A stretch of 64,000 nt of DNA from Hoeflea sp. BAL378 (GCF_000759435.1 NZ_JRJG01000006.1:62001-126000), one strand, 5' to 3'. Counted from the first letter of the stretch, positions 9,631-20,139 are shown. Notes: generated by a model from the letters alone, not told the origin. Numbers and translations are program-made.

Positions 9631-10047
9631 ATGATCCGGACAGTGATGGGTTTTTCCGCGCTCCTGTGGCTCGGCGCCTCGGCGCTTGCTGAGGACCTGC
9701 CCGACTGCATCGATCCGCAGGCGCAGGTGGAGATGACCTATTGCGCCGGTCTCGACTATGAGACCGCTGACGCGGAACTCAACGAGCTGTGGCCCGAAGT
9801 GGTGGCCGCCGCACGGCAGGACGACGAGTATGTCGCCGAACAGGCCAAGTCGATGGGCGTGCCCACCACCGAGGAGGCGCTGCGCACAGCCCAGCGCGCC
9901 TGGATCGCCTTTCGCGATGCGCAATGCGACTACGAGGCCTATGAGGTGTTCGGCGGAACCGCCCAGCCGATGGTCGGCAGCCTCTGCCTTGCGCGTCTGA
10001 CCCGGGAGCGCGTCGCGCTGTTCAGGCAGGCACTGGCGCAGCGCTAG
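9631..10047 (+). CDS. Secreted LprI/DUF1311-family protein
   Basis: A 138-residue exported protein with a short signal peptide ending ASALAED. Four cysteines occur, in LPDCID, TYCAGLD, DAQCDYE and SLCLARL, consistent with two disulfides in the periplasm. This is the DUF1311 pattern, with the motif AQRAWIAFRDAQC. Some family members inhibit lysozyme, so an envelope-protective role is possible but not shown. A GTG at 9625 has better spacing from a GAGG ribosome site and may be the true start, adding two residues. It is the last plus-strand gene before two opposite-strand genes. Confidence 0.8.
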   Translation: MIRTVMGFSALLWLGASALAEDLPDCIDPQAQVEMTYCAGLDYETADAELNELWPEVVAAARQDDEYVAEQAKSMGVPTTEEALRTAQRAWIAFRDAQCDYEAYEVFGGTAQPMVGSLCLARLTRERVALFRQALAQR

Positions 10048-10151
10048 GCATCGTCTCGGGGTGGCGGGTCCTGATGGCCCGTGTCTTGCATGTCGATCGG
10101 CAGTGTGTGAACGAACCGAGGATCGCCGATGCCCGCCAGGATGGCCGGAGA

Positions 10152-10646
10152 TTATTGCGCAGGTTTGGCGGCGGCGAAGATGATGAGGTTCTTCTCGCCG
10201 TCGAACTCGATGGCGAGGACGTCCTGGACCAGGATATTCTTGGAGTTGATGGCGTGATAGAGCAGGGCATTGCCTTCCAGCTCGCGCCGCAGGGTCGCCA
10301 CGGTCTCGCTGTGTTCGCTCAACTTGCTGGCGATCTTCTCCGGAGGCCCGCCTTCGATGCGCGACGAATCCGGCATATAGACGATGTCGACCCGGTCGAG
10401 AGCGGTGATCTTGCGAACGATGTCGATGTTGTCGCTCAGCTTCTCGATCGCAGCGATGACCCGCTCGTCGCCGGCCTCGGACCGCACCTCTTCCTCATTG
10501 ACCTGCGAGCCGACGATCCTGTCGACGGCCTCCTGGTCGGTGACGCCCTGGGCGTGAACCGGCGCGGCCTGAACGGAGGCGGCGAGAAGCACCATTGCCG
10601 CAAATCTTTGCAGCCGGGATCCGGTCAGGGCGGAGATCGTGGTCAT
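10152..10646 (-). CDS. Secreted protein of unknown function (paralogue A)
   Basis: A 164-residue protein with a signal peptide ending near APVHAQG. The mature part is acidic, helical and lacks cysteine. Its last 45 residues (LRRELEGNALLYHAIN, then VLAIEFDGEKNLIIF) follow the same pattern as the end of the neighbouring secreted protein at 10767-11147. I recognise no known family. Both genes lie on the minus strand inside the urease region and are separated by about 120 bp. Confidence 0.7.
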   Translation of the reverse strand: MTTISALTGSRLQRFAAMVLLAASVQAAPVHAQGVTDQEAVDRIVGSQVNEEEVRSEAGDERVIAAIEKLSDNIDIVRKITALDRVDIVYMPDSSRIEGGPPEKIASKLSEHSETVATLRRELEGNALLYHAINSKNILVQDVLAIEFDGEKNLIIFAAAKPAQ

Positions 10647-10766
10647 GAAATGTGTCCTTTGAACGGAGACAGGGTGCGCGCATGTTCGGGTTGTAAAGCC
10701 GAACAGGGGACTTTGGTTCCCCGGTTCGGTGATTTAATCCGGCGTTCGCCGCGCGGCGCCGGGCGG

Positions 10767-11147
10767 TCAGCTCTTCTTGCGCGTGACGATCGTCAGGTTG
10801 CCGTCCTGGCTCAGTCGCGCGGCCACCACCTCGGCGGCGGACGTGCCTTTCTGCTCGAGCGCCTGCAGAAGCGCCGGCGAGGTCTTGATCGACTCGCGCA
10901 GTTGCGTGAGGTCCTCTTCGGAGCGCTGTTCCTCGATCTGGGCGACCTGCGCCTGCGCCGTCTCGGGAAGCTCGGTGATGTCGATGATGCTGACGGTCTT
11001 GACCGCCGGTTGCGCAGGGGCCTGCGTCTGCGTCTGGGGTTCGGCCTGGGCCTGGGGCTGGGTTCCTGTGGCGGGCGGCGCTGTCTGGGCAAAGGCCGGC
11101 GCGGTGCTGACTGCGAATGCTGCTGCGAGAATGATCCCGTTTTTCAT
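10767..11147 (-). CDS. Secreted Pro/Gln-rich protein of unknown function (paralogue B)
   Basis: A 126-residue exported protein. The signal peptide ends TAPAFA, followed by a low-complexity linker of Pro, Gln, Ala and Thr (residues about 22-48), then a compact domain from about residue 50. The C-terminal half (LRESIKTSPALLQALEQ, then EVVAARLSQDGNLTIV) resembles the end of the adjacent protein at 10152-10646. ATG at 11147 has an AAGGA ribosome site 8 bases upstream. It is divergent from ureC. Function unknown. Confidence 0.7.
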   Translation of the reverse strand: MKNGIILAAAFAVSTAPAFAQTAPPATGTQPQAQAEPQTQTQAPAQPAVKTVSIIDITELPETAQAQVAQIEEQRSEEDLTQLRESIKTSPALLQALEQKGTSAAEVVAARLSQDGNLTIVTRKKS

Positions 11148-11311
11148 GATGGGTTCCTTCGTTTGGGATTCGGGGTCTGCCTTCCGCGTCGCGCAAGGCC
11201 AGGGCAGAACACCGCCCGAAAGTGGCTTCATGCCGCCGCCCGCAAGGTCATCGCTGGGCCATTGTGCGGCGGCAATATGATATTGGATCAACGCATCACG
11301 GGGATGAGCAC

Positions 11312-13021
<1,710 letters not shown>

Positions 13022-13147
13022 GCGAGGGGCGGCCGGCGGGGGCCTCGATCACCACTCATGCGTCAGGCGCATGGCTGATGGGACGGATCGGCGCTATGGT
13101 GCGGTGCAGCAGGATGGTAAACTGCGCCGAAACCAAGGAGTTGCCTC

Positions 13148-13315
13148 ATGTCCACCGCCAATCACAACCCGTTGAGCCGCTTTTTCAGCGGCGCCGCCCG
13201 CTCGTTCCGGCTGGCCACCCAGGCCGACCGTCTTGCCCACACGCCCGAAAGCGTGTTCCAGGCCCGCGGCACCACGCGCCAGCAGGCGATCCGGGATCTG
13301 CTCGACCAGCTTTGA
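13148..13315 (+). CDS. 55-residue conserved small protein
   Basis: A short frame that starts with AAGGAG seven bases before the ATG. The product begins MSTANHNPLSRFFSGAARS and ends ARGTTRQQAIRDLLDQL. It is basic, arginine-rich and probably helical, with a possible amphipathic N-terminal helix (RFFSGAARSFRL). I do not recognise a named family. Small proteins of this kind are common near rhizobial stress genes. It lies between ureC and the host-attachment gene, and its strong ribosome site is the main evidence that it is real. Confidence 0.55.
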   Translation: MSTANHNPLSRFFSGAARSFRLATQADRLAHTPESVFQARGTTRQQAIRDLLDQL

Positions 13316-13439
13316 CAGCCCTGCCAGGCACCGCGGGCGCGGCTCCGCCGCGTTCCCGCCTGTCGCGGTGACGGCCGGCCTTTGCCTGGCCCGCGCCCCG
13401 GACGTCTCTTCTCCAAATCTCCGCCAATCTGCGCCGCAC

Positions 13440-13453
13440 TTGATCCGGATCAG
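13440..13453 (+). promoter_or_regulatory. FNR/FixK-type binding site
   Basis: The sequence TTGATCCGGATCAG matches the FNR/FixK consensus TTGAT-N4-ATCAA in 13 of 14 positions, and its inner 12 bases form a perfect palindrome. A possible -10 element TTAGAT occupies 13476-13481, which predicts a start near 13488. The box centre would then be 41.5 bases upstream, exactly the class II activation position. The next gene, at 13515, is the host-attachment-family protein. Confidence 0.68.
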
Positions 13454-13514
13454 TCAGTCTCGCCACATTGTGTGGTTAGATGGATTTGTTCGACAGATTG
13501 AAGGGAGACATGCC

Positions 13515-13964
13515 ATGTCCGGAATAAGATTGAAGCACAATGGTTGGGTCGTGGTCGCCGATGGCGAAAAGGCGCTGTTTCTGAGCAATGCCGGCACGCC
13601 GGATCGCCCGGAGCTGGAAGTCTTCACCGGCTTTGAACAGCCCAATCCGCGGACCGCCGATCAGGGCGTGGACCGTCCGGGACGGCTGTCGGACGGCATG
13701 GGCAACGCCCATCGCAGCGCTGTGCAGGAGACCGACTGGCACCGCCTGGCCAAGCACGAATTCGCCCAGGAGATCGCTTCCGTGCTGGAGCAGCATGCCC
13801 TGGCCGACCGGTTCGAGCAGATTGTCCTCGTCGCGCCGGCCGTGATCATGGGGGAATTGCGCAAACAGCTCGGCAAATCCGTCACCAGCCGGATCGTCGC
13901 TGAGGTCGCCAAGGATCTCACCAAGCACCCGGTGCCGGACATCGAAAAGATCCTGTTCGAATAG
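13515..13964 (+). CDS. Host attachment family protein (PF10116)
   Basis: A 149-residue cytoplasmic protein of the family called 'protein required for attachment to host cells', named for a plant-attachment phenotype; its biochemistry is unclear. Visible features are VVVADGEKALFLSN near the start, a middle segment rich in Gly/Asp (DRPGRLSDGMGNAHRSAV) and a C-terminal half resembling release-factor-like Host_attach folds (QIVLVAPAVIMGELR, DLTKHPVPDIEKIL). A ribosome site AAGGGAG precedes the ATG. The FNR/FixK box at 13440 implies induction under low oxygen. Confidence 0.85.
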   Translation: MSGIRLKHNGWVVVADGEKALFLSNAGTPDRPELEVFTGFEQPNPRTADQGVDRPGRLSDGMGNAHRSAVQETDWHRLAKHEFAQEIASVLEQHALADRFEQIVLVAPAVIMGELRKQLGKSVTSRIVAEVAKDLTKHPVPDIEKILFE

Positions 13965-14180
13965 CTCGGGCCTGGGCCGGATGCGGGCTTTCCGGCGGGC
14001 CGTGCCTGCTTTGGAGGCGCCGCCCTCCGGTGCTACCCGGACCATCGCCCTCCTTGCAGGCTTGATGCCCTGAGCGGGACGTCCGCCCTCCCGGCCACAG
14101 TGCTCATCCCGCGGAAAATGCTCGCTTTGTCGCTGTTTCGGCGCTGGCGGGACGGCCGGATGTTGGTGTAGACTTCGCCC

Positions 14181-14702
14181 ATGTTGACCGCGACCTCCGT
14201 CACCCGCGACTTCCGCGATCCGGCCGCCACCATCACGCTCGATGAAACCGCGCGTCACCGCCGCCGCATGATGATGACGTCCGACCGCACCGCGTCCGGG
14301 TCGGCGATCAGCTTCCTGCTCGATCTCCCCGCGGCCCGGCTGCTGCGCCATGGCGATGGCCTTGTGCTCGACGACGGCCGCGTCATCGAGGTGCGCGCCC
14401 GACCCGAGCCGCTGATCGAGGTGAGGGGCAGGGACGCCGCGCATCTCCTGGCGCTCGCCTGGCAGATCGGCAACCGGCATCTCGCCGCCGAAATCGCGGC
14501 CGACAGCATCCGCATAAGGCGCGACCATGTGATCCGCGCCATGCTCACGGGGCTCGGCGCCACGGTCGCCGACATCGAGGCGCCGTTCGATCCCGAAGGC
14601 GGCGCCTATGGCGGCGCGCATGCCGCGCACCACGAGCATGGCCCCGGCGATCATGACCACGACCACGATCATGACCATGGACACGGGCACGACCATGGCT
14701 GA
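14181..14702 (+). CDS. ureE: Urease accessory nickel metallochaperone UreE
   Basis: A 173-residue UreE. The N-terminal peptide-binding domain and the C-terminal metal-binding domain ([25 protein letters not shown]) are followed by a histidine/aspartate-rich tail ([19 protein letters not shown] and onward). It delivers nickel to the UreG-UreF-UreD complex. The tail codons (CAC, CAT, GAC, GAT) make a short low-complexity DNA repeat at about 14627-14700 that could vary in length between strains. The last 8 bp overlap the next gene. Confidence 0.93.
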   Translation: MLTATSVTRDFRDPAATITLDETARHRRRMMMTSDRTASGSAISFLLDLPAARLLRHGDGLVLDDGRVIEVRARPEPLIEVRGRDAAHLLALAWQIGNRHLAAEIAADSIRIRRDHVIRAMLTGLGATVADIEAPFDPEGGAYGGAHAAHHEHGPGDHDHDHDHDHGHGHDHG

Positions 14703-14913
14703 GCCGCATGACTGGCACAGCAGCCCGATCACCGGCGAGACGCGGATCGACGCGCACTATAGGAATACCCAGAATGTCCGCCGCTTCTTCAGGGCCGAGA
14801 TCGGCGAGCGGTTCAGGTTCGACCGGCCGTTCATGGCCTGGATGAAATCCCATGCCGGCTCGACCATGCGCGACGCGGTCGAGGAATGGCTGCGGCGCGA
14901 GGCCGGACGGTGA
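14695..14913 (+). CDS. DUF6434-family small protein embedded in the urease accessory operon
   Basis: A 72-residue protein beginning [19 protein letters not shown] and containing [19 protein letters not shown] and [17 protein letters not shown], matching my memory of the DUF6434 family. Its ATG lies inside the histidine-tail codons of ureE (8-bp overlap), and its stop overlaps the GTG start of ureF by 4 bp. That tight coupling suggests it works with urease maturation. It is basic and soluble, with no metal-ligand cluster. No reported function is known to me. Confidence 0.78.
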   Translation: MAEPHDWHSSPITGETRIDAHYRNTQNVRRFFRAEIGERFRFDRPFMAWMKSHAGSTMRDAVEEWLRREAGR

Positions 14914-15569
14914 GCGACGCGGGCCCCCTGTTGCGTCTGATGAGCTGGCTGTCGCCGGTGTTCCCGATCGGCGGCTTCGCCTATTCGGCCGGGCTGGAAC
15001 AGGCCGTGCAGTCCGGCCGTGTGACGACAGGTGCAGCGCTGGCCGACTGGATCGCGGTGCAGGTCGCCCAGGGCGCGCTGTGGAACGATGCGGTGATCCT
15101 GATGGAGGCCCACCGCGGCGCCGAAGACCGGGCAGCGCTCGCCGCATTGTCCGACCTATGCCTTGCGCTGTGCATCGGCCAGGAGCGCCTCGACGAGACG
15201 CTGAACCAGGGAATTTCGTTCTTCGACGCGGTCTCGCACTGGGTCGACCCGGCGCGCCTGCCGGGCAGGGGCGCGCCCTTGCCGGTGGCGCTCGGCGCTG
15301 CGGCCGGCCTCGAGCGGATCGATCCGCGGCTTACGGCGAGCGCCTATCTGCACGCCTTCGTCTCCAACCAGCTCCAATGCGCGATCAGGCTTTCCGTGGT
15401 CGGTCAGGACGGGGCGACGAGAGCCCTGGCCGCACTCGAGCCGCTGATCGGCGAGACCGCAGCCCGCGCCGCTGCGTCCACGCCCGACGATCTTGGCGGC
15501 GCCGCCTTCATCTGTGATATTGCTTCGATGACCCACGAAACCCTTCAGCCAAGGTTGTTCCTGTCATGA
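14910..15569 (+). CDS. ureF: Urease accessory protein UreF
   Basis: A 219-residue all-helical UreF, which bridges UreD and UreG and checks GTP-dependent nickel loading. Conserved blocks are [20 protein letters not shown] near the start and [15 protein letters not shown] in the second half. The GTG start overlaps the stop of the DUF6434 gene by 4 bp, and the stop overlaps ureG by 4 bp, so the whole ureE-ureG block is translationally coupled. Confidence 0.94.
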   Translation: MSDAGPLLRLMSWLSPVFPIGGFAYSAGLEQAVQSGRVTTGAALADWIAVQVAQGALWNDAVILMEAHRGAEDRAALAALSDLCLALCIGQERLDETLNQGISFFDAVSHWVDPARLPGRGAPLPVALGAAAGLERIDPRLTASAYLHAFVSNQLQCAIRLSVVGQDGATRALAALEPLIGETAARAAASTPDDLGGAAFICDIASMTHETLQPRLFLS

Positions 15570-16198
15570 CCTCACCCAACGGTCCCCTGCGCGTCGGAAT
15601 CGGCGGTCCGGTCGGCTCCGGCAAGACCGCGCTCACCGAGAAGCTCTGCAAGGCGATGCGCGACACCTGGTCCGTCGGCGTCATCACCAACGACATCTAC
15701 ACCCGCGAGGATGCCGAGGCGCTGGTCAGGATGCAGGCGCTGCCCTCGGACAGGATCATCGGCGTGGAGACTGGCGGCTGCCCGCACACCGCGATCCGCG
15801 AGGACGCCTCGCTCAACCTGCGCGCCATCGACGCGCTCAACGCGCGCCATCCCGATCTCGACATCATCTTCATCGAATCGGGCGGCGACAATCTCGCCGC
15901 CACATTCTCGCCCGATCTCGCCGACCTGACCATCTACGTGATCTCGGTCTGCCAGGGCGAGGAGATCCCGCGCAAGGGCGGCCCGGCGATCACCCGCTCG
16001 GATCTGCTGGTCATCAACAAGATGGACCTCGCGCCCCATGTCGGCGCCGATCTCTCCGTCATGGAGCGCGATGCATCGGCCGGCCGCAAGGGCAGGCCGC
16101 ATCTGTTCACCGACATGCGCCGCGGCGCAGGCGTCGAGGACGTGGTGGCGTTCATCGAGGAAAATGGCGGCTTGCGCGTCTCCGCGGCCGCGCAGTAG
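15566..16198 (+). CDS. ureG: Urease accessory GTPase UreG
   Basis: A 210-residue SIMIBI-class GTPase that powers nickel insertion into urease. The P-loop GPVGSGKT is at residues 14-21, the nickel-binding CPH motif is C72-P73-H74, and NKMD provides guanine specificity. The ESGGDNL segment is the second conserved family block. It overlaps ureF by 4 bp (ATGA) and ends the urease cluster, converging with the Anbu gene 15 bp away. Confidence 0.97.
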   Translation: MTSPNGPLRVGIGGPVGSGKTALTEKLCKAMRDTWSVGVITNDIYTREDAEALVRMQALPSDRIIGVETGGCPHTAIREDASLNLRAIDALNARHPDLDIIFIESGGDNLAATFSPDLADLTIYVISVCQGEEIPRKGGPAITRSDLLVINKMDLAPHVGADLSVMERDASAGRKGRPHLFTDMRRGAGVEDVVAFIEENGGLRVSAAAQ

Positions 16199-16213
16199 CA
16201 AGCCGTTTCGGGC

Positions 16214-16948
16214 TCAGGTCCGCTCGAAATCGGGCAGGCTGTTGAAGGCCGCCCTGAGCGCGTCCGACCAGCCGTCGGAGATCTTGCGGTAGTAGGGATC
16301 GCTCGCCTGGATGCGCTTCTCGTAGCCCTTGGTCAGGCTGTCGCGCTCGTAGAACTGCAGGTCGAGCGGCAGGCCCACGGACAGGTTGGATTTGAGCGTC
16401 GAATCGAACGAGACATAGAGCAGCTTCGTCGCCATCTCGAAGCTCATCTCCGGGTCATAGGCGCGCACCAGGATCGGCTTGCCGTATTTGTGCTCGCCGA
16501 TCTGGAAGAACGGATTATCCTCCGTGGCCTCGATGAAATTGCCTTCCGGATAGATCAGGAACATGCGCATCGCGCCGCCCTCGACCTGGCCGCCGAGGAT
16601 GAAGGTGGCGCTGAAGGTGGATTCGCTCTGGTGGCCGCCGTCCGTCGCGCTCTTGATGACCTCGCGCACGGTCTCGCCGACCAGCCGCGCCACCTCGAAC
16701 ATCGACGGCGCCTCCATGATGTCGGGATGCCGGTCCTGGGCGGCCTTGGTGTGCTCCTCGAGCATGCTGACCACGGTCTGCGTGGTCGCCAGGTTCCCCG
16801 CCGACAAAAGCGTGATCAGCCGGTTGCCGGGCTTGCACCAGGTGTACATCTTGCGGAAGGTGGAGATGTTGTCGACGCCCGCATTGGTGCGCGTGTCGGA
16901 CATGAAGATCATGCCCCTGTTAAGGCGCAGCCCGACGCAATAAGTCAT
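16214..16948 (-). CDS. Anbu (ancestral beta-subunit) proteasome-type protease
   Basis: A 244-residue member of the bacterial HslV-like Anbu family. The N-terminus is MTYCVGLRLNRGMIFMSDTR, so removal of Met1 would expose Thr2 as the catalytic nucleophile. The SDTRTNAG block matches the family. Anbu proteins assemble into open spiral rings, unlike the closed proteasome. It is the last gene of a minus-strand cluster that also holds a transglutaminase, an alpha-E protein and a circularly permuted ATP-grasp. The native substrate remains unknown. Length fits the family. Confidence 0.9.
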   Translation of the reverse strand: MTYCVGLRLNRGMIFMSDTRTNAGVDNISTFRKMYTWCKPGNRLITLLSAGNLATTQTVVSMLEEHTKAAQDRHPDIMEAPSMFEVARLVGETVREVIKSATDGGHQSESTFSATFILGGQVEGGAMRMFLIYPEGNFIEATEDNPFFQIGEHKYGKPILVRAYDPEMSFEMATKLLYVSFDSTLKSNLSVGLPLDLQFYERDSLTKGYEKRIQASDPYYRKISDGWSDALRAAFNSLPDFERT

Positions 16949-16984
16949 GATTCGCGAATCCGCCCTGTAAATGCCGCCCGATTC

Positions 16985-17779
16985 TTATTGCTCCACTGTG
17001 ATACGGACTGCAAGCTGTTCTTCGCCCGTGCCGGTGCGAATACCAGAAATAGGGGCGGCGTCCTTGTAGTCGAGGCCATAGGCGATATGGACATAGCGGT
17101 CGTCGGGCGACATGTCGTTGGCGGGGTCGAAGCCGACCCAGCCCAGCCCCTCAACATGGGCTTCCGCCCAGGCGTGGCTCGCCGCCTGGTCGGGCGTCTC
17201 CTCCATCATCAGATATCCCGAGACATAGCGCGCCGGGAACCCCATCACCCGGGCGGCGGCGGCGAAGGCCTGGGCGTGGTCCTGGCAGACGCCCTGGCCC
17301 GCCGCCAGCGCGTCTTCGGCCAGCGTGTGGGTCTGCGTCGCGCCCGGCACATAGGCCATGGCCTCATGCAGCCGGGTCATCAGCCCATGGAGCTGCTCGA
17401 GCGGCTTGCCCTTTTCGATGCTGCGCGCCAGTTCCCGGATCATCTTGCCGGGCTTGGTCAGCGCCGAGTCCCGCTGGTAGAGCCACAGAGGCATATAGGC
17501 CCGGTGCGGACCCGAGACGCCGATCTTGTCATGGGTCTCGACAATGCCGGACGCCACCACCCGGATCGCCTCCGTGTCGCGGCTGGCGCTCACCAGTTCC
17601 ACCACATTGCCGAAATGGTCGATATAGCGCGCCTCGACCGCGCCGCCCTCGACCTCGGTCGACCAGGAGCGGACGCTCTGCAGCGGGCTGTCCTGCGGGG
17701 TCAGTCGAAGCCGCTGGAGCGCATAGCGCACGGGCTGCGCATACGCGTAATCGGTCACATGGGAGATTTTCAGGTGCAT
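16985..17779 (-). CDS. Transglutaminase-like cysteine peptidase family protein
   Basis: A 264-residue protein with an N-terminal beta domain (MHLKISHVTDYAYAQPVRYA) and a transglutaminase core. The catalytic triad appears in GQGVCQDHAQAF (Cys), SHAWAEAHVEG (His) and FDPANDM (Asp). It is cytoplasmic, since there is no signal peptide. It lies 4 bp after the alpha-E gene and 36 bp before Anbu on the same strand. In the family, such proteins are usually peptidases or amidases rather than crosslinkers; here they may act on a peptide made by the ATP-grasp. Confidence 0.9.
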   Translation of the reverse strand: MHLKISHVTDYAYAQPVRYALQRLRLTPQDSPLQSVRSWSTEVEGGAVEARYIDHFGNVVELVSASRDTEAIRVVASGIVETHDKIGVSGPHRAYMPLWLYQRDSALTKPGKMIRELARSIEKGKPLEQLHGLMTRLHEAMAYVPGATQTHTLAEDALAAGQGVCQDHAQAFAAAARVMGFPARYVSGYLMMEETPDQAASHAWAEAHVEGLGWVGFDPANDMSPDDRYVHIAYGLDYKDAAPISGIRTGTGEEQLAVRITVEQ

Positions 17780-17783
17780 GGGA

Positions 17784-18728
17784 TCAGTCCTGGTAGAACC
17801 GGTAGACTTCTGCGATCTCGGCAGCAACCCGGCTGTTATGGCTGATGAAATCCTGAAGGAATTCGTGCAGGCCGAAATCCATGATCGACTGGATCTCGCG
17901 CTCGCGCAGCATCCCCAGGGTCGCCGCCGCGATCTCGTGGCAGGACGTCCGTTCGCCATACTCCCGTTCGAGATAGGTGAGGTTGGCGTTGATCTTGTCG
18001 TAGCAATAGGCGAGCGAGCGCGGCATGCGGCCATTCAGGATCAGGAAATCGGCGATGTTGGCCGGCTTGTAGTCGTCGTCATAGACCCAGCCGTAGGAGC
18101 GGTGCGCCGAAACCGACCGGAGGATCGATTCCCACTGCACATTGTCGAGCGACGAGCCGACATAGGAGACCGCGGGCAGCAGCACGTAGTATTTCACGTC
18201 GAGAATGCGCGAGGTGTTGTCGGCGCGCTCGATGAAGGTGCCGATGCGCGAGAAATTGTAGATCTCGTTGCGCAGCATGGTGCCGTGGAACGCGCCGCGG
18301 ATCAGGCCGGTGCGCTGCTTGATGGTGTTGATGATCTCGGGCATCTCGTCGCCCGAAATCTTGCGCGCCAGCTTCGCCTTGATGTCGAGATAGCACTCGT
18401 TGGTCGCCTCCCAGGCTTCCCGCGTCAAGGCGGTGCGCACCATGCGGCCGTTGTTGCGCGCCGCCTCGATGGCCGAAAGCACGCTTGAGGGGTTGGACTT
18501 GTCGCGCAGCAGATAGTTGATGGCGTCGGGGCCGGTCACCTGGGGGTTGGCCGCCGAGTAGGCATTGAACACGCCCGAGCTGCGCAGCACCGATTCCCAT
18601 TCCTCCTCGTGCCCGTGCATGCGGGTCAATGACATCCTCAGCCCGGCGTCGATCAGGCGCGCGGTGTTTTCCGCGCGCTCGATATAGCGGAACATCCAGA
18701 ACAGGCCGTTTGCGGTTCTTCCCAGCAT
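17784..18728 (-). CDS. Alpha-E domain-containing protein
   Basis: A 314-residue, mainly alpha-helical protein opening MLGRTANGLFWMFRYIERAE, the classic alpha-E signature. A second copy-like segment occurs at about residue 150 (IYNFSRIGTFIERADNTSRI). It has no catalytic motif that I recognise. In many bacteria it is encoded with, or fused to, a circularly permuted ATP-grasp of the amidoligase type, as here (1-bp gap). Its role is presumed to be structural or substrate-binding. Confidence 0.9.
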   Translation of the reverse strand: MLGRTANGLFWMFRYIERAENTARLIDAGLRMSLTRMHGHEEEWESVLRSSGVFNAYSAANPQVTGPDAINYLLRDKSNPSSVLSAIEAARNNGRMVRTALTREAWEATNECYLDIKAKLARKISGDEMPEIINTIKQRTGLIRGAFHGTMLRNEIYNFSRIGTFIERADNTSRILDVKYYVLLPAVSYVGSSLDNVQWESILRSVSAHRSYGWVYDDDYKPANIADFLILNGRMPRSLAYCYDKINANLTYLEREYGERTSCHEIAAATLGMLREREIQSIMDFGLHEFLQDFISHNSRVAAEIAEVYRFYQD

Positions 18729-18729
18729 C

Positions 18730-20139
18730 TCAGTCCTCCAGCACCCAGGTGTCCTTGGTGCCGCCTCCCTGGCTGGAGTTGACCACGAGCGAGCCTTCCT
18801 TGAGCGCCACCCGGGTCAGTCCCCCGGGGATGATCTGGATCTTGTTGGACACCAGCACAAACGGCCGCAGATCGACATGCCGGGGCGCCAGTCCCTTCTT
18901 GACCAGGATCGGCACGGTCGACAGCGACAGCGTCGGCTGGGCGATGTAATTGCCGGGCCGCGCCCTGAGCTTGGCGGCGAATTCGGTGCGCTCGCGCTTG
19001 GAGGCGGCCGGTCCCACCAGCATGCCGTAGCCGCCCGAGCCGTGAACCTCCTTGACCACCAGTTCGGCCAGGTGCTCGAGCACATAGGCCAGCGTGTCGG
19101 GCTCCGAGCAGCGATAGGTCGGCACGTTCTCGAGGATCGGCTTCTGGCCGGTGTAGAACTCGACGATCTCGGGCATGTAGGAGTAGATCGCCTTGTCGTC
19201 GGCAATCCCTGTGCCGGGCGCGTTGGCGATGGTGATGTTGCCGGCCCGGTAGACATCCATGATGCCTGGCACGCCCAGCGTCGAATCCGGGCGGAAGCTC
19301 AGCGGATCGAGGAAATCGTCGTCGACGCGGCGGTAGAGCACGTCGATCGCCTCGTAGCCCAGCGTCGTGCGCATCGCCACCTTGCCGTTGATCACGCGCA
19401 GGTCGGAGCCCTCGACCAGCTCGACGCCCATCTGGTCGGCGAGATAGGCGTGCTCGTAGAAGGCCGAGTTGAAGATGCCCGGGGTGAGCACCGCGATCCG
19501 CGGCTTGCCGGTGCAGCCCGGAGGCGCCACCGCCGCCAGGCTCTGGCGCAAGAGCTTCGGGTAGTTCTCGACCGGCCGCACCTTGTTCAGATGAAACAGC
19601 TCGGGAAACATCTGCATCATGGTTTCGCGGTTCTCGAGCATGTAGGACACGCCCGAGGGCGTGCGCGCATTGTCCTCGAGCACATAGAACTCGCCTTCGC
19701 CGGTGCGGACGATGTCGGTGCCGATGATGTGGGTGTAGACCCCGCCCGGCGGGCGCATGCCGATCATTTCCGGCAGGAACGCGTCGTTCTTCTCGATCAG
19801 CGCGCGCGGCACGCGACCGGCCTTGATGATCTCCTGCTTGTGGTAGATGTCGTCAAGGAACGCGTTGAGCGCCATCACCCGCTGCTCGATCCCCTGCGCC
19901 AGCTTGCGCCATTCGGAGCCGGAGATGATGCGCGGCACGATATCGAACGGGATCAGCCGTTCCGAGGAATCTTCCTTGCCGTAGACCGCGAAGGTGATGC
20001 CGGTCTTGCGGAAGATGTTTTCCGCATCCTGGGATTTCTTGATCAGGTCGGACGTCTTCTGTTCCGAATGCCAGTTGAAGTACCCTTTGTAGGGTGCTCG
20101 GGGAAGGCTGTCCTCAGTTAGCATTTCATCGAAAGGCAC
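18730..20139 (-). CDS. Circularly permuted type 2 ATP-grasp protein (amidoligase class)
   Basis: A 469-residue ATP-grasp of circularly permuted type 2, which would form an amide bond between a carboxylate and an amine using ATP. Key segments include VLEDNARTPSGVSYMLENR, DDFLDPLSFRPDS, KEVHGSGGYGMLVGP and the C-terminal VVNSSQGGGTKDTWVLE. A GTG start at 20139 has AAGGGAG about ten bases upstream; an ATG 15 bases further in is an alternative. It leads the four-gene cluster ending with Anbu. Possible products are short peptides, or a peptide tag on a protein. Confidence 0.9.
   Translation of the reverse strand: MPFDEMLTEDSLPRAPYKGYFNWHSEQKTSDLIKKSQDAENIFRKTGITFAVYGKEDSSERLIPFDIVPRIISGSEWRKLAQGIEQRVMALNAFLDDIYHKQEIIKAGRVPRALIEKNDAFLPEMIGMRPPGGVYTHIIGTDIVRTGEGEFYVLEDNARTPSGVSYMLENRETMMQMFPELFHLNKVRPVENYPKLLRQSLAAVAPPGCTGKPRIAVLTPGIFNSAFYEHAYLADQMGVELVEGSDLRVINGKVAMRTTLGYEAIDVLYRRVDDDFLDPLSFRPDSTLGVPGIMDVYRAGNITIANAPGTGIADDKAIYSYMPEIVEFYTGQKPILENVPTYRCSEPDTLAYVLEHLAELVVKEVHGSGGYGMLVGPAASKRERTEFAAKLRARPGNYIAQPTLSLSTVPILVKKGLAPRHVDLRPFVLVSNKIQIIPGGLTRVALKEGSLVVNSSQGGGTKDTWVLED

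Noticed and set aside
14627-14700. CRISPR-like or tandem repeat in the ureE tail
   Set aside because: It is codon repetition of a histidine/aspartate tract, with no spacers; it belongs to the UreE metal-binding tail.
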